Source: Lepidostoma basale (taxonomy: Eukaryota; Arthropoda; Insecta; Trichoptera; Lepidostomatidae). Taken from it: a DNA stretch of 64,000 nt. The position numbers and the translations under genes are program-made. This document shows, piece after piece, positions 36,901-48,900 of this stretch (position 1 is the stretch's first letter; every line of letters starts with the position of its first letter). Where the stretch lies: positions 444,501 through 508,500 of the forward strand of contig JAHDVF020000751.1 in the NCBI GenBank assembly GCA_022606425.2, read 5' to 3'. The notes under the pieces were generated by a model that saw only the letters and a program-made list of their open reading frames with translations, ran no database searches and was not told where the DNA came from.

Positions 36901-39900
36901 TCGAATAAGGTAAAATAATTGTCTCAGTGTTGTTAATTTGTTTCCAATTTGAATAAGGTAAAACAATTGTCTTTAGTGTTATTAATTTGTTTTCGACTTG
37001 AATAAGGTAAAATAATTGTCTCAGTGTTGTTCATTTGTTTCCAATTTGAATTAGGTAAAATATTGTTGTTCAGTGTTGTTAATTTGTTTCTAATTTGAAT
37101 AAGGTAAAATAATAGTCTTAATGATATTCATTTGTTTCTGATTTGAATTCGGTAAAATAATTGTCTCAGTATGTATTGTTAATTTGTTTCCGATTTGAAT
37201 AAGGTAAAATCATCTCAGTGTTGTTCATTTGTTTCTGATTTGAATAAGGCAAGAGAATTGTCTCAGTGTAGTTCATTTGTTTCCGATTTGAATAAGGTAA
37301 AATCGTCTCAGTGTTGTTCATTTGTTTCTGATTTGAATAAGGCAAGGGAATTGTTTCAGTGTAGTTAATTTGTTTCCGATTTGAATAAGGTAAAATCATC
37401 TCAGTGTTGTTCATTTGTTCCTGATTTGAATAAGATAAAGGAATTGTCTCAGTGCAGTTAATTTGTTTCCGATTTGAATAAGGTAAAAGAATCTTCTGAC
37501 CGTAGATGTACGACCCACAAGACGACTCACGGGTTCTTCCGTTCTCGTTATGCCCCACCCTTGGAAGAGAAGTTTCCAGTTGTGAAGCATTTCCTCTGCG
37601 AGGTAAACACAATAATATTTATTTAACTCTTTGAAATTCAATGTTTAGGAATACGTAGAATGCGGTAGAAATGAGATCTCAGATTAATGCGTTGAAAATC
37701 TGTGTATGATAGAGTGTTGAATGAAAATATAAGGGGTGAACAAATCAGTTTATTTCATCAATAGACATTACAACATTAATTTTTAAGGCATCTATTGAGA
37801 ACAGGTAAAATAATATGTTGTGTATAGGATACTACCAGAAACGCATGAGAGATGGTTCGACATTAGGAAGACAGGATACTCTCCAGAATTAAGAGTATTT
37901 GGCTTCTGAGCCTACTTTTACTAATATGAAAGACTTCGATCTCCGAGGAGACCGCGTTCAGCAGATTAATTGCTCCTCCCATGGAAAGAATAAATGAAGA
38001 AAGAATGGTAAAAAAGTATTCCAAAAAAAAAAAAAAAATTGTCATGCATGATCATAATAACAAAGGTGGAATGGGGAATGTTGTAATTACATAAAGCGTG
38101 CGCTTAACCCAACCAATGACAGGTCATAAGTCCTGTAAACACCTTGATCATCCATATTCAGTTTGCGTCTTCGTCTCTATTGAGATACAATTAAATTTGA
38201 ATTGACCACCCTTTGGTGAAAATCCAGAATTTCGTATACAAGTATAAGTATACATTCACAAAAAAAATATATATATTGGTAAAAAAGTATATGTTAACAA
38301 TGTAAATGGAACTAGAAATAGAGGAAAACGTGGCACGATCAAATAAATCAAATATTGAATATCGGCTACATGAGGAGTAAGAGAAATCGATGTGCATACA
38401 TGACACAATGTATGAATGTTGAGGAATCGAGAGAAGTATGTCAGGAATGAAAAATGTGGCAGTCCATTTTTCTGCCTACCACTTCGGAGAGACGGTGTGA
38501 TGGTTAGAGTTTAAAAACAAAGCACACAAGTGTTATAAATTATTTTTTCTTAACTTGTGCCACTCGGGTTGCAAAGCGCCTCAATTTCCAACTTCATATC
38601 TGCCTCGTTATAGTGCCTCTACGCATGTTGATTTCTGGCATAATCAGGTGCCAAAAAAGGTTGGCGAACAATGAATAAATAATATTATTTTGTAGTTACA
38701 TTGTTTTTGTGTTGTTTCAATGTTGTCTTTACACAGGTCTGTGGGAAGTCTTATCTCCACTGGACTTACCTCCAAGTTCATCGGAGACAGAAACATTCCG
38801 ACAATGTTCACATGTACCGCTGCAAGGCATGTGGCGACGAGTTCCCCAACAGGTAAAATAATTTTCTCAGTATTGTTCATTTGTTTCTAATTTGAATAAG
38901 GTAAAATAATTGTCTCAGTATTATTCATTTGTTTCTGATTTGAATGAGGTGAAAGAAAGTTATTTAATCTATATACTCGTATGAGGGTACTTATATTAAC
39001 TGTAACATTAACCAACTTAACTCCGGTTGAATTTTTCTTTTTCTTATCTTAGAAGGTGTTACAGGCTTGGGGAAATTATATTTTTAAGGAAGAACTCTGG
39101 TATTTTAGAAAAAAAAAAACAAGAAAAACTGTAGAGAAAAATTAGCAGCAACCGCTTACAAAACTGTTTGGTGGCCATTTTAAATTCAAGTATATTAGAG
39201 TGCTGTGATTTGCTGAATTAGAGTTTGCCAGCTGTGCTGCAGCCTGTGCTTGGATTTTTCCGTCTTTGCAACAAAGTATTTTAATAGCAAAATTCTTTAG
39301 AATGAAGCCTGATTTGAAAAAAAAAATCAATAAACATTGTGTGCAAGTGTATTATGAATAAGACCAAATTCATATCTCACTTTTGTTTGTTGGTGGAGTT
39401 TGCCGGGTTCGCAAATAGTACCCTCGTATGGACATGATAGAGAGAGCTGAAAGGGTTGGATGCAGGTGCCAAAATGAGCGGAGTATCAGAAAGCTGTCTA
39501 TTGTATGGGGATGACGCTGTCCTACTTGCAGACAAAGAGCATGAACTACAAGTCCTGGTTTCTAGTAAGTATGAGGTATACATGCAATATGATCTGATGA
39601 TGAATGTGAATTTTGAAAAAGAACTAAGTCTGCAACATTAGCGTGAATGGTGAAAATTTTAAATAAAGATATTTAAAGCAAGGGCAGACACAGTCAGGAC
39701 CAAACAAGTTGTGAAGATTTCTGAAGTGAAGACATCGAGGATACCAGGCAATACACTAAAACATTGTTTGAGAAACACTAGAATAAGGGAGATATGTGAG
39801 CCTGAGGATATTATAATATGGATTAGACAGAGATGAAGGGACCGATATGGTCATGTCCAAAGATTGGAGACCACCAAACTCCCCTATATTACACTACATA

Positions 39901-42900
39901 ACGGGACTCACGGGACTCGTGGAAGACCTCCTGGAAGATGGTAGAACAGCTGGGAATTCACCTCACAAAGGGGCAACCACCTAGAGAACAGAGCACATAG
40001 GTCTATAGCGAGGAAAAAGCATAAGAAAAAAAACTATATTTTAAAAAAAATTATTGTTACAGCTGGGGAATAGCCTACCACCGCAAGAAGGTTCATGGAC
40101 AGAGGAGTGGCTCTGCACCAGTAGGGGAATCATCCCTCCCAACTGTCGAGAAGTGAGCATTGTCCTTTCTTATAATTTTCTACTCGTTTGCATTTTAACC
40201 CTTGCCACTCCATTCTTTTTTTATATTGTTTGTCAGCCAACTCTAATTTAAATAATGTCAAAATATTTTTATTGATAGGTAGTTCCAAAAAAAATCATTA
40301 AAAATTCATTTGTAATGATTTATTCTTCAAATAAAAAACAATTTACAAAAAACATTATGGACTGCTTATAGTTTAGCATAGTATGGTACTTTTTAAACCA
40401 ATCTCCAGGATGGAGACCACGTATTCTGGAACAGGTCTCACAAAACCACACTGTTTCCCGTCTTCCCCCTGGAATCTTTCTGTTACTGCACACAGTACAG
40501 TCTTTAGAACCTTTGTCCAGTTTCGCAATGAAGTGGGGCTTGTACTCTAATCGCTCCTCCGCATGACGTATCACGCAAAGTTCCCGCCGTTTTAGATTAC
40601 GTGAATTTGCAAGGATTTTTTTTATAGTAAAATAAAAATGGTAAACAGTCAAAATCTTATTAAAACATGAAATTAAATATTTTTTAAACCAATAATCACA
40701 AGAAACAACGACATGTGTCAAGTTTTGCGCGCGAAAATACACCGCGCGCGCAAGTCTTATCTTGTCGGCCGCCAGCCAACAACTGAGTTGTAGCGTACAT
40801 ATAGCGATATCGGCTGGCATTCGACAAAGCAGTAACATTAAGGTAAGGGTTAACACCTGTAGTCCGGTTGGCTACATTTGCAGTCCAAAAAAATTGGTTT
40901 CTAACTGTGGCAGACTTCATTTGCAGTTCATTTATGAACAACAACAAACCATCACACCGTTTCTCCGTAGGGGAGGCAGAGAGAATAGACTGCCACACCA
41001 CTCTATCCTGACACACCTCTCTAGTTTCTACCATATTCGTATAAGGAGTCATACGCACACGTCGATTCTTCCGACTTCTAACATGACCAACTTTAAAAAT
41101 TTGATTAATTTGGTCATGTCATGTTTTCCTCAGTCTTCCTCGACTCCGTACTCCATTTACATCGTAAACGTATACTTTCTTAACCATTCTTTCTCCATCA
41201 ATGCACTCCATATGTCCAAACCAACGCAGCGATCCTTTCATAATTTTGTTCATAATACCTTCTTCCACTCTACATTCCTTTCTTATATCAGCATTTGAGA
41301 TTCTGTCGTATATCGTTCTACCACACAAACGTCTTAGGGACCTCATCTCTACCGCATTTATTCTGCTCTCATCCTACTTTTGCCAGTTCCATGTTTCACT
41401 TCCATACATAAGGGTTGGGACCAGAACTCCATTGTGAACGGCCATTTTCGCTTTCATTGATTAATTTCCAATAACTATTTTTAAAGCTCCATTCACTTTG
41501 TTACCCGCACCAACCCTTCTTTCGACGTCACTATCCGTTTGGCCATCCGCTGTGAACATGCTATCTAAATACACAAATTCACTCACCTGCTCAAAGTTCT
41601 CTTCATTCACATTTATGTTACAAACTGTCATTTGCCCTCCCGTTTCAAAAACTAACACCTTTGACTTTCCGACATTCGTTATTAAATCGTTTGACTTGCA
41701 TATCTCATACATTCTCGACACCAAGACTTGTAATTCGTTCGCACTATCTGCAACAAGAACGGCATCGTCCGCGTCCAGCAGACAATTTTCATAAATGAAT
41801 GTATCTTATAAATATTTTCACTTAAGTTCCTTACTACTAAATTGTTTCTGTCTGAGCTTCAAATGTAGCCATTTTATTTATTGCAAATGCAGCCAGTCGC
41901 CCAATGGGTGTTAAATAGTGTTAGAATATGTATTTTTTTTGTTTGTTTTGGATATAAGTAATAGTGTTTTTATCTTTGGTTTGCAGGGTACACTATTCAT
42001 GTGCTGATTGCGGTATCGTACTGAAGACGAAAGCGCAACTGTTCCTCCATCGCCGTGCCAAACATCCACCCTCGTTACAACCTTCCAAACAAAGTAAAAA
42101 TTATTTAATATTTTAATTATTATTTCTTGTATGTTCACCATCACTCTTTTCGTTTTAGATTGACATTTGAATATCTTTGTATTTTCACAATACTTTTTTG
42201 AACTTTTCACAAACATGTTTCGGACCGCACAAGTCCTTCCTCAATGTAAAAAATATTACATTATAAAATGATACAATCTTTTCATGGGTGTAAGAAGCTT
42301 CTGGGCTCTAAGTTACTCAGCAGGAATACCAAACTATTAATATATGAGACTATCATAAGACCGGTAGTCACCTACGGCTGTGAGACATGGTCTCTAACGC
42401 AGAGAGAGGAAGGCAGGCTGACAGTTTTTGAGAGGAAAATACTGAGATAATTTTTTGGACCCATGCTGGAGGATGGGACTTACAGAATTAAAAGAAACCT
42501 TGAACTTGAAGTACTGATTAACCATGAAACAGGAGTGAGACTCTGTAAGTCTCAACGCCTACGGTGGGCTGGCCATGTGGAAAGAATGCCAGAGGGTAGA
42601 ACACCACAAATTATATCCAGATGGGTGTCCCGAGAAAAGAGACCAAGAGGCAGACCAAGGAAAAGATGGGCGGATTGGGTGAAAGAAGATTGGGAGAAAA
42701 TGGATGGAGCTGGGGAATGGAGAGAGATGGCCAGGGACAGAAGTCAGTGGAGGAACGTTGTGGAGGAGGCCATGTCCGACACCGGGATGTAGCGCCGATA
42801 AATTAATGAATGAATAAAATGATACAAAATCATTACATATATACTACATTAAAGGGGTGGAGTTATGTCTTGAATTAATATAAGGAATTGTTATTTACCA

Positions 42901-45900
42901 TATGCACTATAAAGAGTAATGTACTCTTGTGAATACAATATACAGTACACTCCCGATTTTCCGGGGTCGGGTTAACCGGGAAGCGGATTATCCGGGACAC
43001 TTGAATCATTGAAAATTGTTTTTATAAAAACAAATATATTTCACGACAGTACTTTAAATTTCCCCTTGCTACAATGACATTGGGCATTTAGTTCACATTG
43101 GCGCCACCGCCAACATACGTTTGTGGCTCTAAAGTCGTAATTTTATTTTAATGTGAAAAAGTGTCTATGGTATAATGTCTATATCTATGGTATAATGGAT
43201 AAACGCAAACAAGTCGTACTTTCAATTGAACAAAAACTCGAAATAATTTAAAAGTTTGAAAATGGTACAACCGTTATTTATTTATTGAATCAATATAATG
43301 TTGGTGATCAAACTATACGGGACGTCATTAATAAAAAGAAAAAAAAAAGTTTTTGGATTAACCCAGAAATCGATTATACAGAAAAAAAATTTCACCATTC
43401 TTCTCGGAAAATCAGGAGTGTATTGTAACTATTGTATGTCAATAAAAAAAAGGATTGTAAGCCAACGGGAACATATAAAAAAATTGGACTAGAAGTTATG
43501 TTTATTTGGTTATTTATAGTATTTTATTTATTTTTAATGTATACAATTTAAAGGTAATGTAATATTTTTATTATAAAAATATATAATTCCAACATCAAAA
43601 ATAAATAAAAAATGGCAGCGAGCTGCCAAAACCGGTCGAAGACGCAAACATTAGTGGATTTTTACTATTATAAATATACATTTAAAAAAAAAAAATTATG
43701 TATATTTTTTATTTTCATTATTTACAATGAATAAAATAAAAAGATCTTCTGCTTAATGCTTAAAATCCAATCTTCATAGATGGCGCAAGTGTGTAGATTA
43801 AAACTACCATGTGAAGTGTGGTGTTACAGATTAACTTGTCAGACATGGTGGTCATAAGAAAAGGTAGAATGGGGAATGTTGTATTACATAAAGCGTGCGC
43901 TTAACCCAACCAATGACAGGTCATAAGTCCTGTAAACACCTCGATCACCATATTCTGTTTCCATTTTTCATCTTCGTCTCTATTGAGATACAATTAATCC
44001 TTGGGTCAATTAGTTGCCTGCTTTTATCATATTTTTAATGTTTCCAGCCCTGTTCTCTTGCACTCGCTGTGACAAGCGGTTCACCACGAAGGTGGCACTC
44101 AAGGGACATACAAAGTAAGTACTTCCTTGCTTCTTTCCCCAATATGACCTTCATAGCCGATTGGCAAGTACTATAACTGCCCTTCGATTCGATTCATTAT
44201 TATATTAGACTAGCTGACCCGGCAACGCTTCGCTATTGCTAAATTCGAGTATATAAAAAAATCCAATATATATTCAACAAATACAATTGAAGTTCAATAT
44301 CAATTAGTTTATTTATTGGATTAAATGACATGTGTATGGATGCAAAAATGTGTTGGTTAAAAAATATTACGTGCGTATATTTTTCCGTTCAAAAAAGCGG
44401 CTAATTTGCTATCTGACCATGCCAAGCGAATATGAACTCTAAAGATTGAGACTCAGAGCTCGATTATTAAGGTCTATATTCGCCTGTACTACGCAAATTT
44501 TCAATTAATTTATTAATTTATAAAGTTAATTAGAGCTCGATTAGTAACAAAAATATGCCTATAACCACCGCCGTATTCCACTTAATCAATTCTGTAAGTT
44601 TCCTAAGGATCTGTTTAGGAATAACCGAGGAAAAGGTCTTCACACAAAACATAGATTGAGTTTTATTTATATGTAGATGTAGATAAGGTTTGCGGGCCAA
44701 TAATGTATAATTTTTATTCATGATACAGCATTTTATTATAATTTTTCTAACCTTACATTGTGTTTATGAATTTTTCAATTTTTTGCAGGACTCATGTACA
44801 GAAGGAAGACGGAAACATCGATCGCCTGCACCAGTGTGACCAGTGCCAAAAGACCTTCGTGCAGGCCACCGGACTCAGCACACACGTCAAGTAAACAAGA
44901 CTCATAATGAATGTACTAAAATAGATGTCTTGTAGGCCCCTCCCAAAGCACGCCACCGCCCCCTATCCATTGCCGCTCCCATCCATCCATGTCCAGCAAT
45001 CCTCTTCAGATCGTCGGTCCAGCGGGCAGGGGGACGTCCAACTCAACGGAATCCTGTACGCGGTCTCCACTCCAGAACCTGTCTCCCCCATAGGCCGTCG
45101 GTTCTCCGACAGATATGGCCAGCCCACCGCCACTTCAGTCCGCCTATCCTAAGAGCCACCTCAGTCACCTCCTTGGTTTGTTGTCGAATAAATTTGTTTC
45201 TGAATCAGTCCCTCAAGGTTGTTCCACGCATGGCTCTTTCCATGGTGCGTTGGACGACCTTGAATCTATAGACTAGACCTTTTGTCAGTGTCCACGTCTT
45301 GGCTCCGTACATCATGACTGGCAAGACTCTTAATAGACATATAATTTGACAGGAACAACTTCGAGAAAGAAGCCAATTGAAGAATTCAGTTGGTTTGGGC
45401 GGTCTTTGGGATATGACGATCTTCTTGGCAGAGGGCAAGAGCTATGACTGCCACACTGAACGTCCTGGGTTCGACTCCCGGCGATGGAAGTGTGATTGTT
45501 ACGCTGTCTTTGGTCTGGTGTATAATTCATGTAACAATAAAATTGTGATAGATTAGCTACCTATCGCACGTCATGAGAATGAATATTATAACTAAAAACG
45601 AATTGTTGTATATACATGTACAGCAGTTAGGTTCTAACGACACGTTGAATACAGAAAAAATAATTGACCCATATTTTCGGTTCTCAAATACCACAATACC
45701 TCAAGATCAAAGTCTTCAATCAATGCATCTTCCCAGTCTTTGATATTTAAGGAAGATACTGATATCTTCTTCTTCTTCAGCCTTCTTTCCTCCATTGTTG
45801 GATATAGGCCTCTTCCATTTCTTCCACTTGTCTCTGTCTTGTCCCTTCCACATCCAGGTCGTTCCAGCTTTTCGGGCAATATCGTCAGTCCATCTTTTAG

Positions 45901-48900
45901 GCGCCTTCCTGACACTCCTTTTCTTATCATCCATTGGAGTATTCTGGATATCCATTGGGTATACCCCTGTCTTGCTATATGTCCAGTCCATTGCCAATAA
46001 CTGATTTAATAAATTATTATTGTATCATTTTAAATATGCCATTTTATTCAAAATGCATGGGCGAAGAAGTGTTGTGTAGCAATGACAGATAGAGTAATGT
46101 TTTGTTTAGCGATCTAAGGGTTAATAAAGTGACAAGTTTCACTACGCTAGGGCATAATCAAAATGTTCTACTAAAGCAAAACATATCACCCCGTTAAAAT
46201 ATATGGTTTTTCATTAAGAGCGGTCAAACTTTGAAATTGGGTTGGTCTGTGGTCATTGAGCTTTAGCTCTTGAGTTAATTGAATTTTGTAGAAATGAAAA
46301 CCCAAGTCTCAACGCTAAATCCGCCAAGTTGATGTCGCATAAAGACCCAGCTCTTGCGCATGACGTGGAATGGACTGTCTGGGGTTTTCTCGTACACTGT
46401 TCTGAACGACAACAATATTCTTCAACGATCTTGCGTTTCTTTGACGTACAGGCACTGATTCATCGATCACCGTTCCGGTTACCTCAAATTTATATATTAA
46501 ACGACGTATTGTGGACTCTGCAGGAGGCCATGAATGCCATAAACGCACGGAACGTGGAACGTGGCGAACAGAGCACTGATTTTGATAATAAAATTTTAAC
46601 AATTTCAACGCGTTGTTGAAGCATGTAGCGTTCATAGTGTCAAAGTTCGAGTGTCCCTATTGAAAAACCCTGTATAATGCAGCTTCTAGCTTTGACAGTA
46701 TTCTGAAGTGTATGTGACTTTTTTATGTCTAGACGTGTGCATCTCCGTGAGCTGAACTTCTGGTGCTCGTCTTGTGACAAGGCCTTCTACAGCGCCAGCG
46801 ATCTTCGGGTACACGCTCTCCGGCACACTGGAGAACGCCCCTTCCCTTGTCAGGCCTGTGGCCGGCCCTTCCGCACCAGGGGCATGCTCAAAGAACATCT
46901 CAGGTAACTAACCATTATGCCGTTTCTCTTGAAGGGTAGGCAGAGACGACAGCCACACTTTTCTATCCTGACATACTTCTCTCGTTCCTAAACATTCACT
47001 CACATTATGAAATTTTAATGATTCTTTTAATTTATTTTATAATATAGGATCCACACCGGGGAGCGTCCATTCCCTTGCCCTACATGTGGTCTGGCCTTCA
47101 AGCGACCCTATGCGCTGAAGAGTCACCAGTTGACGCATTGCGGAAGCCGACGGCACGCCTGCACTCTCTGTCCACGTCTATTCCGTCTACGGGCCGAGCT
47201 TAATACTCACATCCGGCACACTCATGGGCTAGGTAGGTTCAGAGGCGGGACTTTAACTGTAACCATGGATGACTGTTTAACTGCAATTATGGGTGGGAAT
47301 TTAACTGCAACTATGGGTGGGACTTTAACTGCACCTATAAGTGGAACTTTAACTGCAACTATGGGTGACCCTTTAACTACAATTATGAGTGGGAATTTAA
47401 CTGTAACTACGGATGGCTCTTTACCTGCAATTATGGGTGAGAATTTAACTGCCACTATGGGTGACTCTTTAACTTCAATTATGGGTGGGAATTTAACTGT
47501 AACTGTGGATGGCTCTTTAACTGCAATTATGGGTGGGGCTTTAACTGTAACTATGGATGGCTCTTTAACTGCAATTATGGGTGGGAATTTAACTGCAACT
47601 ATGGGTGGGACTTTAACTGTAACTATGGATGCCTCTTTAACTGCAATTATGGGTGGGACTTTAACTGTAACTATGGATGGCTCTTTAACTACAATTATGG
47701 GTGGGAATTTAACTGCAACTATGGGTGGGACTTTAACTGTAACTATGGATGCCTCTTTAACTGCAATTATGGGTGGGAATTTAACTGCAACTATGGGTGG
47801 GACTTTAACTGTAACTATGGATGCCTCTTTAACTGCAATTATGGGTGGGACTTTAACTGTAACTATGGATGGCTCTTTAACTACAATTATGGGTGGGAAT
47901 TTAACTGCAACTATGGGTGGGACTTTAACTGCAACTATGGGTGGGACTTTAACTGTAACTGTGGATGGCTCTTTAACTGCAATTATGGGTGCGAATTTAA
48001 CTGCCACTATGGGTGACTCTTTAACTACAATTATGGGTGGGAATTTAACTGCAACTATGGGTGGGACTTTAACTGTAACTGTGGATGGCTCTTTAACTGC
48101 AATTATGGGTGGGGCTTTAACTGTAACTATGGATGGCTCTTTAACTGCAATTATGGGTGGGAATTTAACTGCAACTATGGGTGGGACTTTAACTGTAACT
48201 ATGGATGCCTCTTTAACTGCAATTATGGGTGGGACTTTAACTGTAACTATGGATGGCTCTTTAACTACAATTATGGGTGGGAATTTAACTGCAACTATGG
48301 GTGGGACTTTAACTGTAACTATGGATGCCTCTTTAACTGCAATTATGGGTGGGACTTTAACTGTAACTATGGATGGCTCTTTAACTACAATTATGGGTGG
48401 GAATTTAACTGCAACTATGGGTGGGACTTTAACTGTAACTATGGATGGCTCTTTAACTGCAACAATGGGTGAAACCTTAGCGCAACTATGAGTGGTACCT
48501 TAATTATAACTGTGGGTAGGACCTTAATTGTATCTATAGGTGGAACCTTCACTGCAACAAAGGGTGGGAATTTAACTGTAACTATGGGTGGCTTGTGAAC
48601 TGTAACTATGGGTGAGACTTTAACTCTAACAAAGGGTGGGAATTTAACATTAAATATGGGTGGGTCTTTAACTGTAACTATGGGTGGTGCTTTAACTGCA
48701 ATTATAGATGGGAATTTAACTTCAACTATTGGTGGGACATTAACTGTAACTGTAGTGGGAAATTAACTGCAACTATGGGTGAAACCTTTACTGTAACTAT
48801 GGGTATGAATTTAACTGCAACTATGGGTGAAACCGTAACTATAACTATGGGTGGAACTTTTACTACAATTTCTTCTTTCTCCTTCTTCATGAGTGGAATC

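Noticed and set aside
36740..37500. CRISPR-like array
   Set aside because: Units are contiguous variants of one 48-bp sequence without distinct spacers, and the context is a eukaryotic intron.
37166..37612. Reverse-strand 148-codon frame with repeated LPYSNRKQINYTET
   Set aside because: Complement of the 48-bp intron repeat and exon 13; same explanation.
44925..45152. Forward frame of 75 codons starting MSCRPLPKHATAPYPL
   Set aside because: Antisense of the LINE family E fragment; the same antisense pattern appears at 27805-28408.
47222..48007. Reverse-strand 261-codon open frame of VPPIVAVKFP-type repeats
   Set aside because: It is the complement of the 24-bp minisatellite; a repeat length divisible by three without stops gives open frames on both strands. 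No start context, splice sites or independent domain.
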